Below are positions 52,863-61,117 of a DNA stretch of 64,000 bases, in pieces. The notes beneath the pieces were generated by a model. The model made no database searches. It was not told where the DNA came from and saw only the letters and a list, made by a program, of their open reading frames with translations. The translations under genes and the position numbers were made by a program. The stretch lies in contig NZ_VWMY01000046.1 of the NCBI RefSeq assembly GCF_008905045.1, forward strand, positions 1 to 64,000. Reading direction: 5' to 3'. The number at the start of each line of letters is the position of its first letter. The first letter of the stretch is position 1. The stretch is from Streptomyces albicerus (lineage in GTDB: Bacteria; Actinomycetota; Actinomycetes; Streptomycetales; Streptomycetaceae).

Positions 52863-53900
52863 TTACTTGGCCAGGTAGCCCTTGAGGTCGTCGAGGACCT
52901 CGTCGGCCGCGGTCACGCCGAGACCGAGGTACCAGGTCTCGTCGGGTACGTCCTTGGCCTGGCCGTTCTTGACCGCGCCGAGCTTCTTCCAGAGCGGGTT
53001 GTCCTCGGCGCTCGCGCGGTCGGTCTTCTTCGCGTCGCCGTACACGCCGGTGAAGATCCAGTCGGCGTCGGCCTCGTCGATCTTCTCCGGGCTGATCTCC
53101 GCCGCGAGGTCGTTGATCTGCTGGTTCTTGGGGCGCGGGATGCCGACGTCCTCGAGGATCGTGCCGATGAAGGACGCCTTGGCGTAGAGGCGGATCATGC
53201 CCGGCAGGTAGCGGAGCATGGTGACGGTCGGCTTGTCCGGGCCGAGTTCGTCGCCGAGGGCCTTCGCCTTCTTCTCGTACGCGGCGAGCTGGGTCTTCGC
53301 CTCGGCGGTCTTGTCCAGGGCCGCCGCGTTCAGGAGGTAGTTCTCCTTCCAGGTGAAGCCCGGGCGGATGGAGAACACGGTCGGCGCGATCTTGGAGAGC
53401 TGCGGGTAGAGCTTGGCGGCGCGCAGCTCGCTGCCGAGGATCAGGTCGGGCTTCAGGCCCGCGATCGCCTCCAGGTTGAGGGCGTTGATCGTGCCTACGT
53501 CCTTGGGGCTGCCGGCTTCCTTCTTCAGGTACGACGGAATGCCGTCGGAGCCTTCGGTGGGTGCCCAGCCGACGGGCTTGACGCCCAGCGAGACGACGTT
53601 GTCGAGCTCGCCGACGTCGAGGACCACGACCCGCTTGGGCTGCGCCTTCAGCTCGGTCTCGCCCATGGCGTGCTCGATCGTGCGCGGGAACTCGCCGGCC
53701 TTGGCCGTCGTCCCCATCTTGGCCGTGTCCTCGGCCGCCTTCCCGAAGTCCTCGCCGCCCTGGGCGACGGACTTGCTGCCGCTGCCGTTGTCGGACTTCT
53801 TGGAGTCGGAGCCTCCGTCGCCCGACCCGCAGGCGGCGAGGGACAGCGCGGCGGCCACGGCGAGGGCTACTGCGGCGGAGCCGCGGCGGCGTAGGGACAT
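52863..53900 (-). CDS. Iron-siderophore ABC transporter substrate-binding lipoprotein (orphan)
   Basis: 345 residues from ATG 53900: MSLRRRGSAAVALAVAAALSLAACGSG, a signal peptide with lipobox LAAC, then a class III binding protein fold (RVVVLDVGELDNVVSLGVKPVGWAP, LKPDLILGSELRAAKLYPQL, and a C-terminal ETWYLGLGVTAADEVLDDL). It probably binds ferric hydroxamate-type siderophores. No permease or ATPase is adjacent, so it must use another transporter. A DmdR/IdeR-type iron box lies upstream (54034). Upstream of the start, the 30-bp repeat array could extend the frame by 45 residues, but GGAG before 53900 supports the shorter start. Confidence 0.88.
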   Translation of the reverse strand: MSLRRRGSAAVALAVAAALSLAACGSGDGGSDSKKSDNGSGSKSVAQGGEDFGKAAEDTAKMGTTAKAGEFPRTIEHAMGETELKAQPKRVVVLDVGELDNVVSLGVKPVGWAPTEGSDGIPSYLKKEAGSPKDVGTINALNLEAIAGLKPDLILGSELRAAKLYPQLSKIAPTVFSIRPGFTWKENYLLNAAALDKTAEAKTQLAAYEKKAKALGDELGPDKPTVTMLRYLPGMIRLYAKASFIGTILEDVGIPRPKNQQINDLAAEISPEKIDEADADWIFTGVYGDAKKTDRASAEDNPLWKKLGAVKNGQAKDVPDETWYLGLGVTAADEVLDDLKGYLAK

Positions 53901-53920
53901 CAGGGACACGCTCCATCGGT

Positions 53921-54025
53921 TACTCATGCGATCCAGTGGGATCCGGTGGTTGCTCAGGCGATCCCGTGGGATCTGGTGGTTGCTCAGGCGATCCGGTGTG
54001 ATCTGGCGGTTGCTCAGGCGGTCCA
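53921..54025. repeat. Array of 30-bp tandem repeats upstream of the siderophore-binding protein
   Basis: Three and a half copies starting at 53921, 53951, 53981 and 54011 with consensus TGCTCAGGCGATCC, then GTGGGATCTGGTGGT. Each unit contains the imperfect inverted repeat GATCC..GTGGGATC. The 10-codon unit could be read as DRLSNHQIPR but the frame lacks a ribosome site. Position between the iron box and the start codon places it in the mRNA leader. Confidence 0.8.
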
Positions 54026-54033
54026 CAGGCCGC

Positions 54034-54051
54034 ACTTAGGCAGCCCTAACC
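54034..54051. promoter_or_regulatory. DmdR/IdeR-type iron box
   Basis: The palindrome TTAGG-CAGC-CCTAA (54036-54049) matches the core of the actinobacterial iron box TTAGGTTAGGCTAACCTAA. It lies upstream of the siderophore-binding lipoprotein gene on the minus strand, so iron-dependent repression by a DmdR1-like regulator is expected. Confidence 0.75.
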
Positions 54052-54197
54052 ATAAACGCCTCCATCCCGTTCAGCACACCCGCCCCCGTTCCCTCAGGCG
54101 AATCGAAACTTGGCCACTCTTATGTGTGAAGCGGTTGCCTGGTGGTCCCACGTCTGTGCGTGCGAAAACTACTTTCATGGCCGGAGGTGACCGAACG

Positions 54198-56474
54198 ATG
54201 ACGGCCTGTGCCTCCCCCGAGGTCTCGACTTCGCTCGAGCAGGGGGTAACCCCATCGTCCGCGGCGGTGAACGAGAACGAGTGGGCCGCGCGAGCAGGGT
54301 GCGTGATCACCGTCGACGGGTCCTATGCGGCCCGCCTGGCCCGCAGCGGCGACTCCTGGTTTCCGGAGCGCTGGACACTGGACGGCCCCGAGCCGTACGC
54401 GGTGCCGCTGCCGGGCACCCAGCCGGAGGAGCCCGGCACGGAGGTACTGCCGATGGCGGACGGGCGGGTGCTCATCCACCGCCTCGCCGACGGGCGGCAC
54501 GTGTTCTCGCTGCTGTATCCGACCGGGCCGGGGACGGGTGAGGTACCGCTCGGCGCGGTGCAATGCCCGGACGAGGGAGCGGAGTTGCGGCTGCTGCCGC
54601 CCGCTCCGGGCGGCACGCGTGCGTACGCCCTTGCCGTGGGCCGGAGTTCGACCGCCGTGTGGCTGGTGTCGGGCGGCGCCTTCGGGCCCGAGCACCTCGC
54701 GGAGGTGCCGGGGCGCTGCTCGGGCGGGGTGTGGCTGGGCGGCGGAGACCGACTGCTCGCGCTGGACCGGGAGTTGGATGGCCGGACCAAGACGGTGGTG
54801 GTGGACCTGGAGCGCGGCGGCGAGGTTTCCCCTCTCCTGCAGATCGCCGAGAAGAGCAACGACCGGCTGCTGCTCGCGGACGCCGACAGCGGGCTGCTCC
54901 TGATCCGCTCGGACGCGCCCTCTCCCGGTCAAGAGCGGCTCGGCTGGGGCGTGTTGGGCAGCACGCTCCCGGTGCGCTTCCCGGAGTGTCTGCACCTGCC
55001 GGGCCGCTCGGTCACACCGTTCGCGATCCAGCCGGGCCAGGTGCTGACACCGGAGAGCTGCGCGGTGGCCCTGCGGATCGACGGCCCCTCCGCCAGCTGG
55101 CTCGGCGTCTGGCGTCCCGCCGAGCGACACGTCCACCAACTCCCCGCACCCGAGGGGTGGTTGACGGGCTCGGGCCGATGGTCCAAGGACGGGGTGCTCC
55201 ATCTGCCGTACGCGACGGGGGCGGTGCCGTGCGGCGTATCACGGGTGGAGGCACCCACGGGGGCGGGCGACGGGGGCCCGGGGGATCCGGACAGTACGGC
55301 CGAGGCGTCGGGGGATGCGCCACAGGGGCCGTCGGTCACGGGTCCCCCGGAGCCTGCCACGCCCCGTCCGGTACCACTCCAACAGGCCCCCCTGACGGGC
55401 CGCATGGTCGCGAACGCCTTCGCCGGGCGGCGGTTGGCGCAGGGGGTGGGGGGTGGCCGGAGGACTGGCGAGAGCGCGGGGCGAGCGAGTGCGGGGGGTG
55501 TGGGTCGGGCTGCTGTTGGTGGCTCGGGCTGGGAGGGTACGGGGGGTGTCAGGCGCGCGGCTGACGGGGGCGCGGGTTGGGCGGGCGCCGAGGGCCGGGC
55601 GAGTATCGAGGGCGTCGACCGCACGGCTGCCGCGGGCGCGGACCGGACGAGCTCCGAGGGCATGAGCCACGCAGCCACCGAAGGCGTCGACCGCACGCCT
55701 GCCGAAGGCACAGGCTGGGCACGCACGGAGGGCGTCGACCACACGCCTGCCGAAGGCACGGGATGGACACGCACGGAGCGCCTGGGCAGCGCGGCTGACG
55801 AGGGCACGGGCTGGACGCGCACCGAGGGAGCCGACCGCACCGCCGCCGCAGGCGCAGGCGCAGGCTCGGCGAGCGCCGAGGCCATGAGCCACGCCGCCGC
55901 CGAGGGGACGGGCCGGGCAGGCACCGAACGCGTCGACCGCACCGCCGCCGAAAGCACAGGCTGGACGCGCACCGAGGGCATGAGCCACCCGGCCACCCGA
56001 GGCGCGAACCCGGGGCCCGGCGAGGGCACCAGCTGCCCGACCTCCGAACACACGAGCCGCGCGAGCGCCCAGAGCACCAGCCATACGACCGCCGAAAGCG
56101 CGAACCCCGGCCCCAGCGAAGCAACCGGCCACCCGACCACCGAAAGCACACGCAGCGCAGCTGACGAAAGCCCCCTTCGCATGGCCTCGGCGAGCGCAGG
56201 GAACTCCGGCCCCATGCCAGCCGCCCAACACACCGTCCCAGCTCCCACCGAAAGCATTCATCCAGCAGCCCGCCCAACTCCCGCCCAGGCGGAGCCACTT
56301 CGCGTTGAGCGGGTCAGTGCCGAGGCTCCGCCGGACTTCCGCACCCTCCGGATGACCGCCCAAACCGCCCCGGCGCCCGGCGTCGAGCGGGCCGCTCCGG
56401 AGGCACCCCGCGCCGTTCACGGAACCGGCGAAACGAACCCGTCGCCCACCCCCCTCAAAGTGACCACCGAGTAG
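54198..56474 (+). CDS. Large protein with beta-propeller-like N-terminus and repetitive disordered tail
   Basis: 758 residues from ATG 54198, with GGAGGTGACC upstream. Residues 1-350 are well folded and rich in beta (GRVLIHRLADGRHVFSLLYP, LAVGRSSTAVWLVSGG, WLGVWRPAERHVHQLP) like a propeller, related to hypothetical Streptomyces proteins. From about residue 410 to 690 the chain is degenerate repeats of EGVDRTPAEGTGWTRTEG and variants (GMSHAATEG, AGADRT), with Ala, Gly, Thr, Glu and no hydrophobic core. No signal peptide. Function unknown. The repeats likely differ in number between strains. Confidence 0.75.
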   Translation: MTACASPEVSTSLEQGVTPSSAAVNENEWAARAGCVITVDGSYAARLARSGDSWFPERWTLDGPEPYAVPLPGTQPEEPGTEVLPMADGRVLIHRLADGRHVFSLLYPTGPGTGEVPLGAVQCPDEGAELRLLPPAPGGTRAYALAVGRSSTAVWLVSGGAFGPEHLAEVPGRCSGGVWLGGGDRLLALDRELDGRTKTVVVDLERGGEVSPLLQIAEKSNDRLLLADADSGLLLIRSDAPSPGQERLGWGVLGSTLPVRFPECLHLPGRSVTPFAIQPGQVLTPESCAVALRIDGPSASWLGVWRPAERHVHQLPAPEGWLTGSGRWSKDGVLHLPYATGAVPCGVSRVEAPTGAGDGGPGDPDSTAEASGDAPQGPSVTGPPEPATPRPVPLQQAPLTGRMVANAFAGRRLAQGVGGGRRTGESAGRASAGGVGRAAVGGSGWEGTGGVRRAADGGAGWAGAEGRASIEGVDRTAAAGADRTSSEGMSHAATEGVDRTPAEGTGWARTEGVDHTPAEGTGWTRTERLGSAADEGTGWTRTEGADRTAAAGAGAGSASAEAMSHAAAEGTGRAGTERVDRTAAESTGWTRTEGMSHPATRGANPGPGEGTSCPTSEHTSRASAQSTSHTTAESANPGPSEATGHPTTESTRSAADESPLRMASASAGNSGPMPAAQHTVPAPTESIHPAARPTPAQAEPLRVERVSAEAPPDFRTLRMTAQTAPAPGVERAAPEAPRAVHGTGETNPSPTPLKVTTE

Positions 56475-56564
56475 CCCCAACCACCCCTCAGCGCCGTCAC
56501 AACCGCCCGTTAGACTCGCCCGCGCTGTACCGAAGGATCTTGTTGACACGGGGTGATTTTCCAC

Positions 56565-56741
56565 ATGAGCGACACGAACACCATGGAGACGACGGCCACC
56601 GACCCGCGGGTGATGGTGGCCGCCCAGGCCGACGGTGGCCACGGCCGGCACCGGGGGCCCGTTTCCGCGCAGGAAGACGAGGCGACCCCTCGCGGCCGGC
56701 ACCGTAAGCCGGCCGAGCAGAACGACACGGCGACGGCCTGA
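56565..56741 (+). CDS. Small conserved hypothetical protein
   Basis: 58 residues (MSDTNTMETTATDPRVMVAA...GRHRKPAEQ). It is charged, without a signal peptide or Cys, with two GHGRHRGP/PRGRHRKP arms. ATG at 56565 sits behind a weak ribosome site (GGGGTG), and TTGACA-like and AT-rich bases precede it (56540-56560), consistent with a promoter. A strong terminator follows. I recall similar short proteins in other Streptomyces; their function is unknown. Confidence 0.6.
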   Translation: MSDTNTMETTATDPRVMVAAQADGGHGRHRGPVSAQEDEATPRGRHRKPAEQNDTATA

Positions 56742-56768
56742 CCAAGACCTCGGGTCTCCACCGTCACA

Positions 56769-56800
56769 CGGCCCCGCCCGACGCTAGTCGGGCGGGGCCG
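56769..56800. terminator. Strong hairpin terminator after the small protein
   Basis: CGGCCCCGCCCGAC at 56769-56782 pairs perfectly with GTCGGGCGGGGCCG at 56787-56800 (14 bp, four-base loop). It lies 28 bases after the small gene and 48 before the convergent SDR gene end, so it may serve both. Confidence 0.85.
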
Positions 56801-56847
56801 TCCCGTGAGCGGGGCACACACGTGATCCCGTCGTAACTACCGTGCAG

Positions 56848-57888
56848 TCACTCGTGCTTGAGTCCGAGCACCTCCGCCGCCGCGAACGTCTCCCCCGCCG
56901 GCCGGTCCGCGTAGTACGGGGAGAGAAGCGCGTCCAGCTCGTCGTACGTGAAGGCATCCTGCTTGGTGTCGAACTTCGCTGCCACACGCGGCCGTTCGAC
57001 GACCGCGACCATGCCGCCGTGCACGACGAGCAGCTGTCCATTGACGTGCGCGGCCGCCGGAGAGGCCAAGTAGCCGACGAGCGGGGCGACATGCTCGGGG
57101 GCGAGCGGGTCGATCCGCCGGCCCTCCGACGCAAGGCCTTCGGACCCATCGCCCGCCGAGGACCCATCGCTCGCCGAGGACTCGCCGCCCTCCGAGGACT
57201 CATGGCCCTCCGGCTCACGTGCCGCCGGCTCCTGGATGCCCGCGAAGACATCCGCCGTCATACGGGTCCGGGCGCGCGGGCAGATCACGTTCGCCGTGAC
57301 GCCGTACTTCGCCAGCGCCAGGGCCGTGGACGTCGTCAGCCCGACGATTCCGCCTTTCGCGGCGGCGTAGTTGGGCTGTCCGGCGGAGCCCGCGAGGAAC
57401 GCCTCCGACGAGGTGTTAACGATCCGCCCGTACACCGGCGCGTCCGCCGCCTTGGACCGCGCCCGCCAGTGCGCGGCCGCGAAGTGGGTGGTGTTGAAGT
57501 GGCCCTTGAGATGGACCCGGATCACGGAGTCCCACTCGTCCTCGGACATCGAGAAGACCATCCGGTCGCGCAGGATGCCCGCGTTGTTGACGAGGATGTC
57601 CAGCTGTCCGAACTCGGCGATCGCCAACTCGACCAGTTCCCGGGCCTGTTGGTGGTCGGCCACGTCACCCATGTGCGCGACGGCACGCCCGCCCGCCGTA
57701 CGGATCTCGGCGGCGACCTCCTCGGCGGGCGCGGCCGACGCGTCGCCGGAGCCGTCCCGGCCTGGTTGCCCGAAGTCGTTGACGACGACGGCGGCGCCGA
57801 GCCGGGCGAGTTCCAGCGCCTCCGCCCGGCCGAGCCCGCGGCCCGCACCCGTGACGATCGCGGACCGGCCCTCAAGTGGCAGTGACAT
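56848..57888 (-). CDS. SDR family oxidoreductase (Hsd4A-like) with a low-complexity insertion
   Basis: 346 residues. Rossmann motif VTGAGRGLGRAEALELARLG (residues 12-31), NNAG at about 100, catalytic Ser in NTSSEAF and YxxxK in YAAAKGG. It resembles the (3R)-hydroxyacyl-CoA dehydrogenase half of multifunctional beta-oxidation enzymes. Between the substrate loop and the last helices there is an inserted segment of about 30 residues rich in Ser, Glu and Gly (GHESSEGGESSASDGSSAG), absent in relatives. ATG at 57888 lies just after the ADH stop (57929). It belongs to the operon MaoC-ADH-SDR under a KstR-type box. Confidence 0.88.
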   Translation of the reverse strand: MSLPLEGRSAIVTGAGRGLGRAEALELARLGAAVVVNDFGQPGRDGSGDASAAPAEEVAAEIRTAGGRAVAHMGDVADHQQARELVELAIAEFGQLDILVNNAGILRDRMVFSMSEDEWDSVIRVHLKGHFNTTHFAAAHWRARSKAADAPVYGRIVNTSSEAFLAGSAGQPNYAAAKGGIVGLTTSTALALAKYGVTANVICPRARTRMTADVFAGIQEPAAREPEGHESSEGGESSASDGSSAGDGSEGLASEGRRIDPLAPEHVAPLVGYLASPAAAHVNGQLLVVHGGMVAVVERPRVAAKFDTKQDAFTYDELDALLSPYYADRPAGETFAAAEVLGLKHE

Positions 57889-57928
57889 CAAGGTCCCTTC
57901 AGCCGACGGTGACGAGAAGTCGAGGTCG

Positions 57929-59005
57929 TCAGATCTCGATGCACGTACGCAGCGCCACACCCGTACGCATCTGGTCGAGCGCCTCGTTGATCTCGCTCAG
58001 CGGCACCCGGTGCGTGATCAGTCCCTCCAGGTCGATGCGCCCGGCGCGCCACAGCGCGACGGTCCGCTCGTACGACCGCAGGACGTCCCCTCCGCCGTAC
58101 ATGGACGGCAGGATCCGCTTCTCGTCGAAGAACAGCTCGAACATGTTGAGCTGGAGGAAGTCGTCCATGGCGCCCGCGCCGACGACGACCAGCGTGCCGC
58201 CGCGGCGGGTGTTCTCGTACGCGGTGCGGGCGGTGGCGGACCGGCCGACGACCTCGAAGACGTAGTCGAAGCCCTCGCCGCCGGTCAACGTCTGCTTGGC
58301 GTCGGGGAGTTCGTCCGGCGAGACGGCCTTGGTGGCGCCGAACTTCAGTGCGGCCTCGCGGCGGGAGCGTACGGGGTCGACGGCGACGATCTCGGCGGCG
58401 CCCTTGAGCCGCGCGCCCTGGATCGCGGAGATGCCGACGCCGCCGCAGCCGATGACGGCGACCGACGAACCGGCTTCCACGTCGGCGGTGTTGAGGGCGG
58501 CGCCGAGTCCCGTGGTGACGCCGCAGCCGATGAGGGCGGCGATGTCGAAGGGCACGTCGTCCGGGATCGGCACGGCGCAGCCCGCGTCGACGACGACCTC
58601 CTCGGTGAAGGTCCCGGTGCCGGCGAAGCCGAACACGTCGCCGCCGGGGCGCTTGAAGTTGGGCGTGCCCGCGTTCATGAACCCGGCGAGGCACAGCTCG
58701 GTCTGGCCGCGCTTGCAGGCGGGGCAGGCGCCGCAGGCGGGCAGCCAGCAGACGACGACCCGGTCGCCGGGCTTGACGTTCGTGACGCCCTCGCCGACCT
58801 CCAGGATCTCGCCCGCCCCTTCGTGCCCGGGGACGAACGGCGCGGGCTGCGGCAGGACTCCGGCCATCGCGGAGAGGTCCGAGTGGCACAGGCCGGTGGC
58901 CCGCACCCGGATCCTCACCCGGCCGGGCCCGAAGCCCGTCGCCTCGAAGTCGTCGAGTATCTCGAGCTTCTCCTGGCCGATCTCGTGCAGTACGGCTGCG
59001 CGCAT
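57929..59005 (-). CDS. Zinc-dependent alcohol dehydrogenase (class III type)
   Basis: 358 residues of the MDR family: catalytic zinc ligands CHSD (Cys40) and GHEGAG, structural zinc cysteines in ACGACPACKRGQTELC (four Cys between 95 and 112), and Rossmann motif VAVIGCGGVGISAIQGA. Close to mycothiol-dependent and aryl-alcohol dehydrogenases. It oxidises an alcohol with NAD. ATG at 59005, 34 bases after the hydratase gene; same operon. The substrate may be a steroid or fatty acyl side-chain alcohol, inferred from the flanking enzymes. Confidence 0.9.
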   Translation of the reverse strand: MRAAVLHEIGQEKLEILDDFEATGFGPGRVRIRVRATGLCHSDLSAMAGVLPQPAPFVPGHEGAGEILEVGEGVTNVKPGDRVVVCWLPACGACPACKRGQTELCLAGFMNAGTPNFKRPGGDVFGFAGTGTFTEEVVVDAGCAVPIPDDVPFDIAALIGCGVTTGLGAALNTADVEAGSSVAVIGCGGVGISAIQGARLKGAAEIVAVDPVRSRREAALKFGATKAVSPDELPDAKQTLTGGEGFDYVFEVVGRSATARTAYENTRRGGTLVVVGAGAMDDFLQLNMFELFFDEKRILPSMYGGGDVLRSYERTVALWRAGRIDLEGLITHRVPLSEINEALDQMRTGVALRTCIEI

Positions 59006-59039
59006 GGTGCGGCTCCAATCAGGGACGTACGTACGACAC

Positions 59040-59897
59040 TCAGGTGTGCTCCACGACGGTGTCGGCGAGGACCGGCGCGTCGTCCCGGTCGGCCGCGCCC
59101 ACCGTCACGCGGACCTTCCCGTCCTGCTCCCACATGCGGATACGCAGGGTCTCGCCCGGATACACGACCCCGGCGAAGCGCGTGGCGTAGGAGCGGACCC
59201 GGGCGACATCGCCGCCGAGCACCGTGTCCACGACCGCCTTCAGCGTCATCCCGTACGTGCACAGCCCGTGCAGGATCGGCCGGTCGAACCCGGCGAGCTT
59301 GGCGAACTCGGGGTCGGCGTGCAGCGGGTTCCAGTCGCCGGAGAGCCGGTACAGGAGCGCCTGGTCCTCGCGGATCGTGCGCTCGACTGTCCTGTCCGGC
59401 TCGCCTGTCGGCGGTTCGGGGCGGGTGGAGGGGCCGCGGTCGCCGCCGAAGCCGCCTTCGCCGCGTACGAAGATCTGGGCGTCGTTGGTCCACAACGGGC
59501 CCTCGTCGTCGGCGACTTCGGTGCGTACGACGAGAATGGCGGCCTTGCCCTTGTCGTAGACGGCCGCGATCCGCGTGGTGGCGACCGCCTGGCCCTCGAC
59601 GGGGATCGGGCGGTGCAGCGCGATGGTCTGGCCGCCGTGCAGGACGTGGGCGAGGTTGACGTCGATGCCGGGCATCGACAGGCCGTTGATCACGCCCGGT
59701 GAGCCGGCGCCCGCGACGGTGGCGAAGCTCGGCAGGACGTGCAGCCTGGACTCCAGGGTGTAGCGCAACTCGTCGGGGTCGGTCGCCGGGACGCCGGCGC
59801 CGAGGCCGAGGTGGTAGAGCTGGACGTCCTTGTGACCCCAGGCGATCCCGGCGGACCGGGGCTCGGCCGCGAGGGCCTGGGCAACGTCGATGGGCAT
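59040..59897 (-). CDS. MaoC-like double hot-dog enoyl-CoA hydratase
   Basis: 285 residues with N-terminal half (MPIDVAQALAAEPRSAGIAW, YHLGLGAG, RYTLESRLHVLPSFATVAG) and C-terminal MaoC half with LSGDWNPLHADPEFAKLAGF, the hydratase-2 motif (Asp and His catalytic). These match R-specific enoyl-CoA hydratases used in sterol side-chain and fatty acid beta-oxidation (Hsd4B-like). ATG at 59897. It is the first gene of the minus-strand operon; the KstR-type box lies about 100 bases upstream. Confidence 0.9.
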   Translation of the reverse strand: MPIDVAQALAAEPRSAGIAWGHKDVQLYHLGLGAGVPATDPDELRYTLESRLHVLPSFATVAGAGSPGVINGLSMPGIDVNLAHVLHGGQTIALHRPIPVEGQAVATTRIAAVYDKGKAAILVVRTEVADDEGPLWTNDAQIFVRGEGGFGGDRGPSTRPEPPTGEPDRTVERTIREDQALLYRLSGDWNPLHADPEFAKLAGFDRPILHGLCTYGMTLKAVVDTVLGGDVARVRSYATRFAGVVYPGETLRIRMWEQDGKVRVTVGAADRDDAPVLADTVVEHT

Positions 59898-59990
59898 GGG
59901 GCTCCTGACTGCTGGCGGGGAAGACCCCGGTGCGGCCGTCCGCACCGTCGGCCGCACCGAGGTCGACACTGAGCCGAGGAACCCGCCTGT

Positions 59991-60008
59991 TCTAGAACGC
60001 GTTCCAGT
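59991..60008. promoter_or_regulatory. KstR-type operator upstream of the hydratase/ADH/SDR operon
   Basis: TAGAACGCGTTCCA at 59993-60006 matches the TNNAACNNGTTNNA consensus for KstR, the TetR regulator of cholesterol catabolism in actinobacteria. It is nested in a longer GTTCTAGAACGCGTTCC string containing two overlapping palindromes. It lies about 100 bases before the MaoC start. Confidence 0.65.
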
Positions 60009-60194
60009 CCGGCGAACCCCTGTATAGCCCAGCACCCCGCACATGTGAAGACTCCTGACGGCATGTCAGATGTGTCAGATGTGCGGGTGCGGATGTGCGG
60101 GTGCGGACTCAGCCGGGACAGCCCCGGACTCCTGTCCGTGACCCGCGGTGCAAAGTAGCCACCGCGGCTCCTGACGGCCCCCAGACATCATCGG

Positions 60195-60806
60195 TCACGT
60201 GATCGGTGCGGCAGCGTTGTGTATGTTCACCGCTTCCCCGTCGCGTAGGCACCGGTGTGACAGTCCGTGCTCGGCGAGGTAGGCGGCGGCTCGGTCCGCG
60301 CCCTTCGTTTCGCGATGCTCGGAGCGCCAGTGAGGGACGATCCGGTAGGGCACCAAGCCGAGGCAGGCGGGTTCGGTATGTGCTGCATACCCCTCGGGCA
60401 GGACGGTCGGGTCGTCGATGAGATCGATGCCGCGCAGGTCCGGACCCGCGACGCAGGCTCCGGCCGAGTAGCCGCCGTAGACGAACTCCGGCCGGTGGAG
60501 CTGGGCTTTCACCGCGTGAGCGAAGCCGGACTGCGTCATGGCGCGGGCCAGGACGAAGGCATTGCCGCCCAGCGCCCAGACCAGATCCAGGTCGGCCAGT
60601 CGTCGGGGGAGTTCGTCGGGGTCGGAGAAGTAGTCCCGCAGGTCGAGTTCGTCGCAGGAGTATCCGAAGGTTTCCAGGGTGCGGATCTCGCGGCCGAGGT
60701 CGCGGCCACGTGAGCTGCCGTGTTCATCCAGCGCGTTCAGGACGATGCCGGCTCTGCCGGTTTCACGGGTGCTCGGCAACGCCGACGGCCGGCTGTCAGA
60801 AACCAT
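60195..60806 (-). CDS. Peptidase E-like (S51 / class I glutamine amidotransferase fold) protein
   Basis: 203 residues with GGNAFVLARAM, the nucleophile elbow GGYSAGACV (Ser), and a downstream VPYRIVPHWRSEHRE with a likely catalytic His. This is the alpha-beta fold of Asp-specific dipeptidases and cyanophycinase-like enzymes. ATG at 60806 is chosen since the longer frame to 60872 adds an unrelated leader. It is shorter at the N-terminus than typical PepE (about 230 residues), so the first strand may be lost or degenerate. The spacer from 59898 to 60194 has the KstR-type box and a short TGTGCGGGTGCGGA repeat near 60075-60105. Confidence 0.75.
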   Translation of the reverse strand: MVSDSRPSALPSTRETGRAGIVLNALDEHGSSRGRDLGREIRTLETFGYSCDELDLRDYFSDPDELPRRLADLDLVWALGGNAFVLARAMTQSGFAHAVKAQLHRPEFVYGGYSAGACVAGPDLRGIDLIDDPTVLPEGYAAHTEPACLGLVPYRIVPHWRSEHRETKGADRAAAYLAEHGLSHRCLRDGEAVNIHNAAAPIT

Positions 60807-61055
60807 GAGCTGAGCACAAGCCTCATCAGTACCTCCGGGTTCGCGGAACCTCCGGGTTCGCGGATCAATCATGCTGCCGTGACGGAGGTCTGACTGGCGG
60901 GTCGTTCGATGAGGTGGCCGGCGGGCGGACCGCGTTCGAAGCGGGCTCCTGCGCGGACGAGAGCGAGGGGGCGACGAGGTGAGGCGCGTTCACGGCCCGC
61001 CGGCGGGCCTGGATGGACTCGCCAAGGCATTGAGGCATTGCCCTCCGTCGCCCGG

Positions 61056-61071
61056 TTTCAGAGCCCTGAAA
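61056..61071. promoter_or_regulatory. Small palindrome upstream of the DrrAB-type exporter
   Basis: TTTCAG-AGCC-CTGAAA (61056-61071) lies 47 bases before the ATPase ATG and is partly repeated as CTGAAAC just after. It is a candidate operator for a TetR-like repressor; none is adjacent. The 311 bases between 60806 and 61118 contain nothing else recognisable. Confidence 0.35.
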
Positions 61072-61117
61072 GCATCCTGAAACCCCGCTGAATGCGCCCT
61101 GCCGCAACCTCTGCGGC

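Noticed and set aside
57371..59659. A 762-codon plus-strand frame opposite the SDR, ADH and hydratase genes
   Set aside because: It is the antisense of three genes with clear catalytic motifs; the translation is low complexity (Arg/Pro/Ala runs) as expected for GC-rich shadow frames.
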